Both the position numbers and the translations under genes were made by a program. Below are positions 8,598-16,624 of a stretch of DNA of 64,000 bases, one piece after another. The notes beneath the pieces are model-generated. The model had not been told where the DNA came from, did not search any database, and worked only from the letters and a program-made list of their open reading frames with translations. The DNA comes from Pseudoalteromonas viridis (GTDB taxonomy: Bacteria; Pseudomonadota; Gammaproteobacteria; Enterobacterales; Alteromonadaceae). Each line of letters starts with the position of its first letter. The stretch's first letter is position 1. The stretch spans positions 62,001 through 126,000 of the forward strand of contig NZ_CP072425.1 in the NCBI RefSeq assembly GCF_017742995.1. The letters run 5' to 3'.

Positions 8598-10160
8598 ATG
8601 AAAAAGCCTCTCTTGCTGCTGGTAGTATCAGCACTGCTGAGCGGTTGTCAAACTACGTTCGACAGCCCGACAATTGAACAAGCCGAACAACTGGATCATG
8701 CCAGTCCGGCCGAGATCAGCGACACTCTGATGAGTGCCATTCAGGAACCCGTGGAAGCCGATGAGCCACCACCGGTGTTCGATGACGTCTGGGAGCGGAT
8801 CCGCTATCAGCTGTCTATTGATGTGCCACAAAATCGTCCTGTGGTCGCGGAGCGTAACTACTATCAGCGCCACCAGGCTTATCTGGATCGTATTTCAAAA
8901 CGCGCCGAACCTTATCTTTACTATATTGTTGAAGAAGTCGAGAAACGCGAGATGCCGATTGAAATTGCCCTGCTACCAATCGTAGAAAGTGCCTTCGATC
9001 CGTTCGGGTATTCTCACCGTAGCGCATCTGGAATTTGGCAATTTATGCCGCAAACCGGCGAGCGCTTCGATCTCAAACAAAACTGGTGGTACGACGGTCG
9101 TCGCGATATTGTTCAGTCAACCCGCGCCGCACTGGATTATCTCACTTACCTGCATAAAACTCTGGAAGGCGACTGGCTCAATGCCATTGCAGCCTATAAC
9201 TCTGGAGAAGGCCGACTGCTAAAGGCCATTCGTAAAAATCGTAAGAAGCACTTGCCGACCGATTTCTGGTCTTTGGACTTGCCACGCGAAACCACCGCCT
9301 ACGTGCCTAAGCTGCTGGCATTGTCTGACTTGTTAAAGCGTCAGGATGAGTTTAACGTTAAGTGGAACAAGATCATCAATGCCCAGGTGGTTGATAGTGT
9401 AGAAGTTGGATCGCAAATCGACTTGGCGCTGGCGGCTGAAATGGCCGACATATCCCTTACTGAGCTTTATCGCCTGAACCCGGGCTTTAACCGCTGGGCC
9501 ACCGATCCGAACGGACCACATACCCTGTTGCTGCCGGCAGATAAGATAGACGCATTTAAAACACGCCTTGCCAGTACGCCAATAAAAGATCGTCTGCGCT
9601 GGCAATACTACACGGTCGCCCGTGGCGATAGCCTGTCAGTGATCGCCAAGAAGTTCTCTACCAGCACCAGTGCCATTCGCTCGCTTAACAAACTGGATTC
9701 GCACATTATCCGGGTGGGTCAAAAGCTACTGGTTCCACTCAGTGACGGCGAACTGCAAAGTGAACATTTACCGGATGCGGTGCGCAGCGCAGCGAACAAG
9801 GCAACGCGCAACAAGAAAACTCACACAGTCACCAGCGGTGATACCCTGTGGGATATCAGCCGTGAGTATGATGTCACTGTCGCGCAACTGGCCAAATGGA
9901 ATAAACTCAAAGCCAATTCGGTACTCAAGCTTGGCCAAAAGCTCACCATCTACCAAAGCCAAGCGACAACTCAGCCGGTTGCAAATACCACAGAGCGCAC
10001 CATTACCTATAAGGTTCGTAAAGGGGATTCTCTGGCACGGATCGCGGCCAAGTTTAACCTGACCGTGAGCGAGATTGTAAAGTGGAATAAGCTTGCTGGT
10101 CAGAAGTATCTTCAGCCAGGTCAGAAGTTAAAACTGACTGTTGATGTAAAAAGCTCATAA
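8598..10160 (+). CDS. mltD: Membrane-bound lytic murein transglycosylase D with three LysM domains
   Basis: A 520-residue lipoprotein. The lipobox LLSGC puts the lipidated Cys at residue 17. The SLT catalytic domain spans about 100-250, with the catalytic Glu in PIVESAFDPFGYSHRSASG followed by IWQFMPQTG and AIAAYNSGEGR. Three LysM modules follow (YTVARGDSLSVIAKKF, HTVTSGDTLWDISREY, YKVRKGDSLARIAAKF) that bind peptidoglycan. The enzyme cleaves the MurNAc-GlcNAc bond to give 1,6-anhydro ends. The gloB-mltD order is the same in E. coli. A strong bidirectional terminator follows the stop. Confidence 0.96.
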   Translation: MKKPLLLLVVSALLSGCQTTFDSPTIEQAEQLDHASPAEISDTLMSAIQEPVEADEPPPVFDDVWERIRYQLSIDVPQNRPVVAERNYYQRHQAYLDRISKRAEPYLYYIVEEVEKREMPIEIALLPIVESAFDPFGYSHRSASGIWQFMPQTGERFDLKQNWWYDGRRDIVQSTRAALDYLTYLHKTLEGDWLNAIAAYNSGEGRLLKAIRKNRKKHLPTDFWSLDLPRETTAYVPKLLALSDLLKRQDEFNVKWNKIINAQVVDSVEVGSQIDLALAAEMADISLTELYRLNPGFNRWATDPNGPHTLLLPADKIDAFKTRLASTPIKDRLRWQYYTVARGDSLSVIAKKFSTSTSAIRSLNKLDSHIIRVGQKLLVPLSDGELQSEHLPDAVRSAANKATRNKKTHTVTSGDTLWDISREYDVTVAQLAKWNKLKANSVLKLGQKLTIYQSQATTQPVANTTERTITYKVRKGDSLARIAAKFNLTVSEIVKWNKLAGQKYLQPGQKLKLTVDVKSS

Positions 10161-10173
10161 ACCATTTAGATAT

Positions 10174-10203
10174 AAAAAAGCCGCTGACATCAGCGGCTTT
10201 TAT
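10174..10203. terminator. Bidirectional rho-independent terminator between mltD and yqcA
   Basis: An inverted repeat AAAAAAGCCGCTGA/TCAGCGGCTTTTA with a short loop and A/T runs on both sides, placed between two convergent genes. It can stop transcription from either direction. Confidence 0.88.
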
Positions 10204-10222
10204 AATATTCATCGTGAACTCA

Positions 10223-10666
10223 TCAAAAATGTTGCAGCCACTTTTGTAGCCAGGGGGCAACCGCTTCATAGGGCTCAAAGTGTTCGCACGCGTCTACATC
10301 TAGTCGAGGCTCAGTCACTGTGCCGTTGAGCTCCTGAACTAAAGTATCTATCTGACGCCCTGCACCACAAAAGGTGTCACCGTAACTACTGTCGCCCAGG
10401 GCAACAACTCCTACGGTTTTCCCCGTCAGCATGGGAAACTGACTTTGCATTTGCAATATTAAAGGTAGCAGATTATCTGGAATATCGCCTTGTCCGGTGG
10501 TCGAAGATATAAACAACAGGTTTTCTGCCCCTTGCACCTGCTCCAGCGTCGGTGGCTCGGCGATAATTGCACTGTGCCCTTGCTGCTCAATGTCTTTTTT
10601 AACTTCTTCTGCCAGGTTCTCAGCATTGCCAAATACGGAACCGACAAAAAGTGTAATTGATGCCAT
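10223..10666 (-). CDS. yqcA: Flavodoxin YqcA
   Basis: The start is placed at ATG 10666 (MASITLFVGS), giving 147 residues; an upstream extension lies inside truC. The FMN phosphate-binding loop is VGSVFGNAENLAEEV, and the later FMN-contact loops are SSTTGQGDIPDN and VALGDSSYGDTFCGAGRQID, typical of short-chain flavodoxins of the MioC/YqcA type. Its ATG shares one base with the truC stop (TAATG), so it is translationally coupled in the operon yqcC-truC-yqcA, as in E. coli. The exact electron-transfer partner is not known. Confidence 0.9.
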   Translation of the reverse strand: MASITLFVGSVFGNAENLAEEVKKDIEQQGHSAIIAEPPTLEQVQGAENLLFISSTTGQGDIPDNLLPLILQMQSQFPMLTGKTVGVVALGDSSYGDTFCGAGRQIDTLVQELNGTVTEPRLDVDACEHFEPYEAVAPWLQKWLQHF

Positions 10667-11400
10667 TATTGGTAGTCCTTTTCGGTGTCTGGCCAGCCCA
10701 GTTGTTTGCACAGGTTCAACATATCTTCTCCCAGACTGGCGCGAATGGTGATGGGTTGTTGACTATAAGGATGCAAAAACTTCAGCTCAGTTGCAAACAA
10801 CATCAGGCGGCGAATGCCAAAATGATCCTGAAAAAAATGGTTCTGCTTGTTATCCCCGTGATTTACATCACCAATGATGGGGTGATTGAGGTGGTTAAGA
10901 TGACGCCGGATCTGGTGTTTACGACCTGTTTTAGGAAAACACTCCACCAAAGAGTAACGAATGCTGGGGTATTTACCCAGCGGGATATTCAGCGTTGCCT
11001 GGTGCAAACAATTGAACTGAGTTTGTGCTTCCTGGGGGGCTTTATCTTGATCCGCAAATTTATCGGCAATTTTATCCAACTGCTCTTTCAATGGTTTATC
11101 AACATAGACGTCTGCTGGAGCAAAGCCACGGACCAAGGCCAGATAACGCTTTTGTACGGTCCCGTCGATAAACACCTGATTCATATCGCGCGCAGCCTCT
11201 GAGCTCAGCGCAAACAGCAGAACCCCCGAGGTGGGACGGTCAAGTCGGTGGACAGGGAAGACATGCTGCCCCAGCTGATCTCTGAGCATCTGCATCGCAA
11301 ACTGCGTTTCATGCTTGTCTAAAAACGAGCGATGAACCAGCAATCCCGATGGCTTATTGATGGCCACATAGTGCTCATCCTGATAAATGATTTCTAACAT
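10666..11400 (-). CDS. truC: tRNA pseudouridine(65) synthase TruC
   Basis: A 244-residue RluA-family pseudouridine synthase. The catalytic Asp is in VHRLDRPTSGVLLFAL. Other family blocks are the opening YQDEHYVAINKPSGLLVH and GRKHQIRRHLNHLNHPIIGD. TruC modifies U65 in certain tRNAs. Its start overlaps the yqcC 3' end by 7 nt, and the stop overlaps the yqcA start. Confidence in TruC rather than RluA or RluC comes from size, absence of an S4 domain, and the flanking genes. Confidence 0.93.
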   Translation of the reverse strand: MLEIIYQDEHYVAINKPSGLLVHRSFLDKHETQFAMQMLRDQLGQHVFPVHRLDRPTSGVLLFALSSEAARDMNQVFIDGTVQKRYLALVRGFAPADVYVDKPLKEQLDKIADKFADQDKAPQEAQTQFNCLHQATLNIPLGKYPSIRYSLVECFPKTGRKHQIRRHLNHLNHPIIGDVNHGDNKQNHFFQDHFGIRRLMLFATELKFLHPYSQQPITIRASLGEDMLNLCKQLGWPDTEKDYQ

Positions 11401-11717
11401 GGGGCCGACTCCGATACAGCTGAGTCTAGTCGCTGTAACACACTCTGCAATGCTTTATAATTAGGGTGTTGTGCGAAGCTGACTTCTGCCATTGGGGCGA
11501 TGGCCATATTAGCCGGTAAAGCTGCACCGCTTTGTATGAGAGCACGCATCTTAACGATAAAAACAAACTGCAACCACTGCTCAAAACGTAACGTATCGCA
11601 ACTAAATGGCTGCACAGACAATAACGCCTGCGCCGGGACTGGCTCTGTCTGCCAAAGCTCAGCCTCGCGCAACGTGCGCTCCAGCTCGTCAAGCAAATGC
11701 CATACAGGGTGATCCAT
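11394..11717 (-). CDS. yqcC: YqcC family protein
   Basis: A 107-residue all-helical protein with the YqcC signature FEQWLQFVFIVKMRALIQSG and an N-terminal LLDELERTLREAELW. It is the first gene of yqcC-truC-yqcA. The family function is unknown; constant linkage to truC suggests a role tied to tRNA modification, which is inference only. Confidence 0.88.
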   Translation of the reverse strand: MDHPVWHLLDELERTLREAELWQTEPVPAQALLSVQPFSCDTLRFEQWLQFVFIVKMRALIQSGAALPANMAIAPMAEVSFAQHPNYKALQSVLQRLDSAVSESAPC

Positions 11718-11845
11718 AGTGCTTCCTCACACAAATACAAAAACCCCATTATACCCCATCAAACCCGGGCATTTGTATCTTTATGGTCACCCTTACCAGT
11801 GACCAAGAATAACGTTATAATCGCGCCTCAACGCAATAAAGTGAG

Positions 11846-12883
11846 ATGAAAATGACAGCGCAGATTACGACTTTAGGTGAACTACTGACTTCAGCCGGCA
11901 CGCAATGGCGCGCCTATGATATTGGCCGTCGCATAACCAAAATCGATAAAAAGCAGTTTGCGCAAATCGAAACCACTCAGGTGCCCTACCCTTATCCGCT
12001 CGCTGGTCATGCCCTGTTGGCAATTCAGTTCTGGGATAACCAGGCGACCCAGGACCCATATGTATGGTTTCTGAAGCTACCGCTGGATGAACAGAGCAAA
12101 CTGGTTGCTGCCAGCCGTGACCACTTTGCCTCTATGGTGATTGACGCGTTAGGTACGCAGCTCACCGGCGAAGCGGCGCAAGGCAAACTGGATAACAACC
12201 TCTATGTCTATGCGCCTAACGCCAATAAACTGGCCGCGTTTAATGCTTTACTGAAAACTGAACTCAAACGTCCAGCGTCACAATATTACGAATATGCCGA
12301 ACTGTATTTTGCACAAAAGCTGGGGCTAGATCAGTGGCAAAACCTGGCAGTACAGGGCCTGGCCGACTTTGCTATGCGTCTGGAGCACGGCAGCAATCGT
12401 GATAATTTGAAAGCCTGCTGGTCACACCTTCCTGCACAAGTACAATCTCCTCTGGCTGCCATGCTGGAGCACGTGGCCATTGGCGTTGAGCTGACCGAGC
12501 ACTTGCTTAGCGGCCTGAAAACAGCAGTAGAAAGCGAAGATCTGGCAGCCAGTATTAACTACCTCAGAGCCTTGTCTGGCAGTCATAGTCTGGGGCTGAT
12601 TGCGGAAGCAGTAGACACTATTTTGGACTCTTCACTCGCGGCGCAAGCTGATTTGCAACTGACCATTACCGGACGTTGCTGGGAGACTCTGACCGACTCA
12701 CTAAGGCTTATCAAACTGATGGATTGTGCCGCTCACAACACTGAAGTGGACGGCTTATTTGAAAGCATTTTCGCCGATCTGGTTGCAATTCCGACACTGC
12801 GCCCACATGTCTTAGCTCTACTTAGAACAGAAAATCGCAGTGAAACACTGTCCAGGGCAATAGGCAGGCTATTTAAACGATGA
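11846..12883 (+). CDS. DUF3549 family protein
   Basis: A 345-residue protein with the DUF3549 opening ITTLGELLTSAGTQWRAYDI followed by GRRITKIDKKQF. The family is found in Shewanella, Vibrio, Pseudoalteromonas and relatives and has no known function. The start may be ATG 11846 or ATG 11852; the second has better spacing from the GTGAG upstream. It overlaps the next gene by ATGA, so the two form a coupled pair. Confidence 0.85.
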   Translation: MKMTAQITTLGELLTSAGTQWRAYDIGRRITKIDKKQFAQIETTQVPYPYPLAGHALLAIQFWDNQATQDPYVWFLKLPLDEQSKLVAASRDHFASMVIDALGTQLTGEAAQGKLDNNLYVYAPNANKLAAFNALLKTELKRPASQYYEYAELYFAQKLGLDQWQNLAVQGLADFAMRLEHGSNRDNLKACWSHLPAQVQSPLAAMLEHVAIGVELTEHLLSGLKTAVESEDLAASINYLRALSGSHSLGLIAEAVDTILDSSLAAQADLQLTITGRCWETLTDSLRLIKLMDCAAHNTEVDGLFESIFADLVAIPTLRPHVLALLRTENRSETLSRAIGRLFKR

Positions 12884-13182
12884 TCACTCTTTGGCTTTTT
12901 ATTCTTATCGGCGCAGTCATTGCGTTCTTTTGGTTTGGCCGTCAGATAGCAGAGGCGGCACAACAGCATGCGGTTGGACAAGCTGAAAAGCTCAATGTCC
13001 AGCTACTCAGTGTAGCCTGTGTTAAACGCAGGCTCGCCGTGCTGAGTAATGGCAGGCTGGGAATAAAAAGTCAATTTGCCTTTGAGTTCAGCTCAGATCA
13101 GCAAAGTGCCTATACCGGTACTATGCACCTAGAAAACCTGCGCCTTAAAAAGATGGATATTCCACCGCACCGAATAGGCTGA
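12880..13182 (+). CDS. DUF3301 domain small membrane protein
   Basis: A 100-residue protein with one N-terminal membrane helix (LWLFILIGAVIAFFWFG), then HAVGQAEKLNVQLLSVACVK and a strand-rich tail. This matches DUF3301, which follows DUF3549 in related genera. Start and stop of the two genes overlap by 4 nt (ATGA). Function unknown; a single-pass inner-membrane protein with most of its mass on one side is the safest description. Confidence 0.83.
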   Translation: MITLWLFILIGAVIAFFWFGRQIAEAAQQHAVGQAEKLNVQLLSVACVKRRLAVLSNGRLGIKSQFAFEFSSDQQSAYTGTMHLENLRLKKMDIPPHRIG

Positions 13183-13280
13183 TTGGTGTTACCGTGCTGT
13201 TCACTGAAGATGACTAACGTGATAGGTTGATATGTGAAGTTAGGGCGTGATAGTAAAGCATACTGTGTGGTGAACTGAAT

Positions 13281-13313
13281 AAAAAAACCAAGGCGTAACC
13301 CTTGCGCTACGCC
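13281..13313 (-). terminator. Rho-independent terminator of the CsrB-like RNA
   Basis: On the minus strand GGCGTAGC and GTTACGCC pair (8 bp including one G-U) around GCAAGG. An alternative stem CAAGG/CCTTG sits closer to the run of seven T at 13281-13287. Either fold gives a GC-rich hairpin followed by a U-tract. Confidence 0.78.
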
Positions 13314-13570
13314 CCAATCTGACGAATTTCCTGGGAGGTATCCGATACCTCTGCCTACAACAAACTAGCAAGCCGCCAAGCTTCATCATCCCCTGAACGG
13401 GTATACATCCTGACACACCCGATCTTCTTCCCTGACTTCATCCGATAGGTTACATCCTGTAGATATCCTTACCGCATCCAAGCACATCCTTTGTCGGCCG
13501 ATGTGAACAGTTTCGCACCTGTCGACGTGTCTTCCCTATTCCTTTTATAAACAACGTCCTTTTGTGTCCT

Positions 13571-14160
13571 GAGCCATCCTGACTCTATCCACTTCGCTTA
13601 TCCTAAGCGCTCCTGACCTTCCCTTGCTTAACACCGTCCTGATGTTATCTGAGCCATCCTGACTCTGTCCTCTTCGCTTTTCCTAAGCGCTCCTGACCTT
13701 CCTTTGGTTAACATCGTCCTGATGTTGTCTGAGCCATCCTGACTCTGTCCTCTTCGCTTTTCCTAAGCGCTCCTGACCTTCCTTTGGTTAACATCGTCCT
13801 GATGTTATCTGAGCCATCTTGACTCTGTCCTCTTCGCTTTTCCTAAGCGCTCCTGACCTTCCTTTGGGTAACATCCTCCTGATGTTGCCTGAGTCATCCT
13901 GACCCTATCCTCTTCGCTTTTCCTAAGCGCTCCTGACCTTCCTTTGGTTAACATCGTCCTGATGTTATTTGAGTCATCCTGACTCCATCCTCTTCGCTTT
14001 TCCTAAGCGCTCCTGACCTTCCTTTGGTTAACATCGTCCTGATGTTATTTGAGCCATCCTGACTCTGTCCACTTCGCTTTTCCTAAGCGCTCCTGACCTT
14101 CCTGTGGTTAACATCGTCCTGACGTTATCCGAGCCATCCTGACTCTGTCCGCTTCACCTC
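13571..14160 (-). repeat. Tandem 80-bp repeats inside the CsrB-like RNA
   Basis: The plus-strand landmark GACTCTGTCC (or a one- or two-base variant) recurs at 13581, 13661, 13741, 13821, 13901, 13981, 14061 and 14141, exactly 80 bp apart. This gives seven full copies and one partial copy. Copies differ by a few substitutions, many of which keep hairpin stems: GGCTC becomes GACTC opposite GAGTC at 13961, and AACATC becomes AACGTC with a G-U pair near 14120. One loop has decayed from AGGAT to AAGAT at the 13801-13820 copy. There are no unique spacers, so this is not a CRISPR array. Confidence 0.9.
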
Positions 14161-14352
14161 TTCCTGGCGCTGGTGTCCTTCCGTCCTTGAACATGATTAA
14201 GTTTACGCAATCCTGGACAATGAAAAAGGCGCTTTTTCGCATGCTTTTTTTCGTCATTTACTTGAAACAATGAAAAACTATTTATTATTCATGCCGTTAA
14301 TTGTTTTTTAGGGGTTAAAGCAGTAGGTCTAAAACGCCTTAACCTACAACCT

Positions 14353-14370
14353 TGTGAGAAAAGTCTCACA
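14353..14370 (-). promoter_or_regulatory. GacA/UvrY-box-like palindrome upstream of the CsrB-like RNA
   Basis: The 18-bp sequence reads TGTGAG-ACTTTT-CTCACA on the minus strand. It fits the known GacA/UvrY upstream element TGTRAG-N6-CTYACA that activates csrB, rsmY and rsmZ. It lies about 140-150 bp upstream of the first GGA hairpins, comparable to the far-upstream site of enteric csrB, and overlaps the stop codon of the GNAT gene. The same palindrome could serve as a hairpin at the end of the GNAT transcript, but no U-run follows it. Confidence 0.65.
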
Positions 14371-15022
14371 GGCTTTTTTCCATAATGGCTGCTCGTGTTT
14401 TAAACAGCAGTTCGCCCTGAACTGACTTGAAGGTTAAAACCTGAAATTTTTCATAGCCATGCTGGCGAAAAAAGGCATTCTGATCAGCCTCTGACACAAA
14501 CACGCCAAGGCCACTGGCGACGGGGTTTTCTTTTACCAATTCATCCAGCGCATCCAGTAAATGATGTCCCAGGCCCTGGCCCTGGTAGTGCGGCTCAACG
14601 GCGATAAAAGACAAAAAATAATAATGCCCCTGCTCCGCCAGCGCTTCGCGAATGGTTTTTTCTTTGTCTATTAACTGCTGTGTTTGTAGATATCCGGCGC
14701 TCATCATTAATCGTAAACGCCAGTCCCAGCGTCGCGAGGCCTGTAACTCGGTTTGCGCTTCAAACACGCACGCAATCGCAAGCAGAGACTGCGCCTGATA
14801 CAACCCAATCAAGGGCTGAGCTGACTGGCCAAAGCACGACAGCTCCTCGCGGATCAATGCACGCAGACGTGACTCATAAGTCTGCGCATCCGAGCCCCCC
14901 AGCACATCTTTAAATAACTTATCATCGTGGTAGGCCCTGTATAACAGACTGGCAGCTACAGTACTGTCTTCGGGGAGTAAATGTTTAACGGTTAGTTGTG
15001 CGCTGGATGCCGGGTTAGTCAT
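14366..15022 (-). CDS. GNAT family N-acetyltransferase
   Basis: A 218-residue protein with the acetyl-CoA binding motif in VEPHYQGQGLGHHLLDAL (Q/R-x-x-G-x-G/A), preceded by the beta-4 strand YYFLSFIAV. The ending NAFFRQHGYEKFQVL is typical of the fold. The substrate is unknown. It lies directly upstream of the CsrB-like RNA on the same strand, and its stop codon is inside the predicted UvrY box. Confidence 0.86.
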   Translation of the reverse strand: MTNPASSAQLTVKHLLPEDSTVAASLLYRAYHDDKLFKDVLGGSDAQTYESRLRALIREELSCFGQSAQPLIGLYQAQSLLAIACVFEAQTELQASRRWDWRLRLMMSAGYLQTQQLIDKEKTIREALAEQGHYYFLSFIAVEPHYQGQGLGHHLLDALDELVKENPVASGLGVFVSEADQNAFFRQHGYEKFQVLTFKSVQGELLFKTRAAIMEKSL

Positions 15023-15127
15023 GGCGATTCCTTGTCTTGTTGTTGTGATTATCCGACGAATTTTGCTTGGCCGGTGTGCTAAATCTACTATAGTTATAGC
15101 GCACTATTTAAACAACAAGAGGGGCAT

Positions 15128-15355
15128 ATGGATACCAGCGCACATAATTTGAAGAACTTATTCGCTCAACTCGGGTTGGACAATAGCGAGGCCAGTATGG
15201 AAGCTTTTTTCGCCCAGCACAGCCTGCCCAGTGATATGCTGCTGGCAGAAGCGCCATTTTGGAATGAAGGGCAAAAACACTTTATTGAAGAATCACTTAG
15301 AGAGGATGCTGACTGGAGTGAAGTCATTGACGAGCTAGACGCGCGATTGCGTTAA
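15128..15355 (+). CDS. DUF2789 domain-containing protein
   Basis: A 75-residue acidic helical protein matching DUF2789, with NLKNLFAQLGLDNSEASMEA near the start and the conserved APFWNEGQKHFIEESLREDA toward the end. The ribosome binding site AGAGGGG lies 4-5 nt before the ATG. Function unknown; the family is common in Pseudomonas, Shewanella and Pseudoalteromonas. Confidence 0.85.
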   Translation: MDTSAHNLKNLFAQLGLDNSEASMEAFFAQHSLPSDMLLAEAPFWNEGQKHFIEESLREDADWSEVIDELDARLR

Positions 15356-15546
15356 GGAACCAGCAACGATAACCTAGTGCGCGAGCGTATGCGATAAAAT
15401 GCCAGCTACGCCCGCTCCTTACCTGCTAGTCGTGCATAGTGCCTGTGTTCACGCCGCCATTCGCACAGCTGGGCTTGTTTTACTGGTGATGTTCCGGCGG
15501 CTAAAGTGTTACAATGCAGTGAGTTTTATTTTCCAGAGGCCGCTAT

Positions 15547-15819
15547 ATGCATCCCGCAGTTTTGAACGCAATTGCCGCACTCGTTGCGCAAGGCAAAACC
15601 CCCACCGTTGCCACCACCAAAGCCAAACTGGCAGAGCCTGTCGCCATGCCCCTGATCATTGCGGGACTGACGGCTTACAAAAATAATCCTGACCTATTAT
15701 CAACACTTGAACAACAAACTGAGCAAGCCGCGCAGCCAAGCGAGGACAAGGACCAAACTCAGCTGGATCGCATTGAGGCTAAGCTGGACAAACTGCTCGC
15801 CCTGCTGGAGTCTCGCTAA
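15547..15819 (+). CDS. Small uncharacterised protein
   Basis: 90 residues. The N-terminal part (AIAALVAQGKTPTVATTKAK, then LAEPVAMPLIIAGLTAYKNN) has the look of a small helix-turn-helix module; a Gln/Glu-rich linker and a C-terminal coiled coil (LDRIEAKLDKLLALLESR) follow. The start at ATG 15547 has AGAGGC upstream. It ends 1 nt before the next gene, so the two are probably cotranscribed. I do not recognise the family with confidence; a DNA-binding adaptor is one possibility. Confidence 0.6.
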   Translation: MHPAVLNAIAALVAQGKTPTVATTKAKLAEPVAMPLIIAGLTAYKNNPDLLSTLEQQTEQAAQPSEDKDQTQLDRIEAKLDKLLALLESR

Positions 15820-15820
15820 T

Positions 15821-16594
15821 ATGTTTGTGGTTGATCTCACTTTTGACTGTTACCAGGACACCACGCTGGAACTGGCCGAGCAGGCCATTAACAGGCTGGT
15901 CAATGCCTTGCGTTTTAATGGCCAAATCATCGGTGATGAATTCCCCACCGTGCTGAAGGAAGGTTTTTTTATCACCCGGGTGATGTGTCCACTTGAAGAC
16001 TCTTTGCATCCGCTGCATCACAGCCCTTTTGTCAAACATGCCATTGAGCAACTGCAACAGGCAGGATTGCTGGCCCCTAAAGTAAAAGTGATTGGTCAGG
16101 ATATTCACGCTAATGGTGCCGATCAGTGCCAATCTCCGTCCAGCTTTATTCTTTACACCACGTATGTGCATACCTGCAGCCCGCTCTATTGCGGTGATGA
16201 TTTTCAGCCGGTTCCGCTATACACCATTCCGGCCATCGCCAACGGGGACTACAAGGCATTAATCAAATGGCAGGAAGACTGGCAGGCCTGTGATCAGATC
16301 CAGATCAATGGCGCCACGCGCTGCGAGTTTGCCGCTCTGAACGAGTTGACCAGCCTGGACAGCGACCTGACCCGGCGAGGGCTGGACCTGAGTAAACGGA
16401 TCCGTTATCTCACCAAAAAACCCGTGTATTACTACCTGTACCGGGTTGGCGGCGAGAGTCTGGCGCAGGAAAAGGCGCGTAAGTGCCCGGGATGCGGTGA
16501 GCACTGGGCATTGGATGAACCCTGGTTTGGGATTTTCGACTTTAAGTGTGATACCTGCGAGCTGGTCTCTAATATTTCCTGGGACTTTCAGTAA
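15821..16594 (+). CDS. Zn-ribbon-containing protein (DUF2310 type)
   Basis: 257 residues from ATG 15821, which follows the previous stop by 1 nt (TAATATG). An open frame extends further upstream, but that part overlaps the preceding gene. The C-terminus has a zinc ribbon: CPGCGEHW then CDTC, with four Cys spaced as metal ligands. The rest includes CSPLYCGDDFQPVPLY, conserved in DUF2310 proteins from Vibrio and Shewanella. Function unknown. A GC-rich hairpin at 16596-16615 follows the stop, without a U-run. Confidence 0.8.
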   Translation: MFVVDLTFDCYQDTTLELAEQAINRLVNALRFNGQIIGDEFPTVLKEGFFITRVMCPLEDSLHPLHHSPFVKHAIEQLQQAGLLAPKVKVIGQDIHANGADQCQSPSSFILYTTYVHTCSPLYCGDDFQPVPLYTIPAIANGDYKALIKWQEDWQACDQIQINGATRCEFAALNELTSLDSDLTRRGLDLSKRIRYLTKKPVYYYLYRVGGESLAQEKARKCPGCGEHWALDEPWFGIFDFKCDTCELVSNISWDFQ

Positions 16595-16624
16595 GGGGTG
16601 ATGAGGCCATCACCCGGCAGGTCT

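Larger units (their letters stand above)
13281..14220 (-). ncRNA. Giant CsrB/RsmZ-like CsrA-sequestering RNA (predicted)
   Basis: Read on the minus strand, this gene-free region carries about 50 AGGA motifs (hand count of TCCT on the plus strand between 13321 and 14215) plus about a dozen other GGA. In each 80-nt unit three sit in loops of short hairpins: GAGTC-AGGAT-GGCTC, AACATC-AGGAC-GATGTT and CGCTT-AGGAA-AAGCG. GGA in hairpin loops is the CsrA/RsmA binding signal, and CAGGAT matches the CsrB repeat consensus. A terminator hairpin with seven U closes the 3' end, and a GacA/UvrY-type palindrome lies upstream. Enteric CsrB is about 370 nt with about 20 GGA, so this would be two to three times larger. 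The 5' end is not fixed; no clear -10/-35 was found between 14215 and 14350. The repeat length is not a multiple of three and no ORF is conserved, which argues against a protein. Confidence 0.8.

Noticed and set aside
13571..14160. Repeat array considered as CRISPR
   Set aside because: All 80 bp repeat, with no unique spacers and no cas genes in the window.
13571..14160. Repeat array considered as a repeat-protein gene
   Set aside because: A period of 80 is not a multiple of three, and no long open frame crosses it on either strand.
14345..14375. Palindrome as an ordinary GNAT terminator
   Set aside because: No U-run follows on the minus strand; the fit to the GacA/UvrY box is better, although a double role is not excluded.
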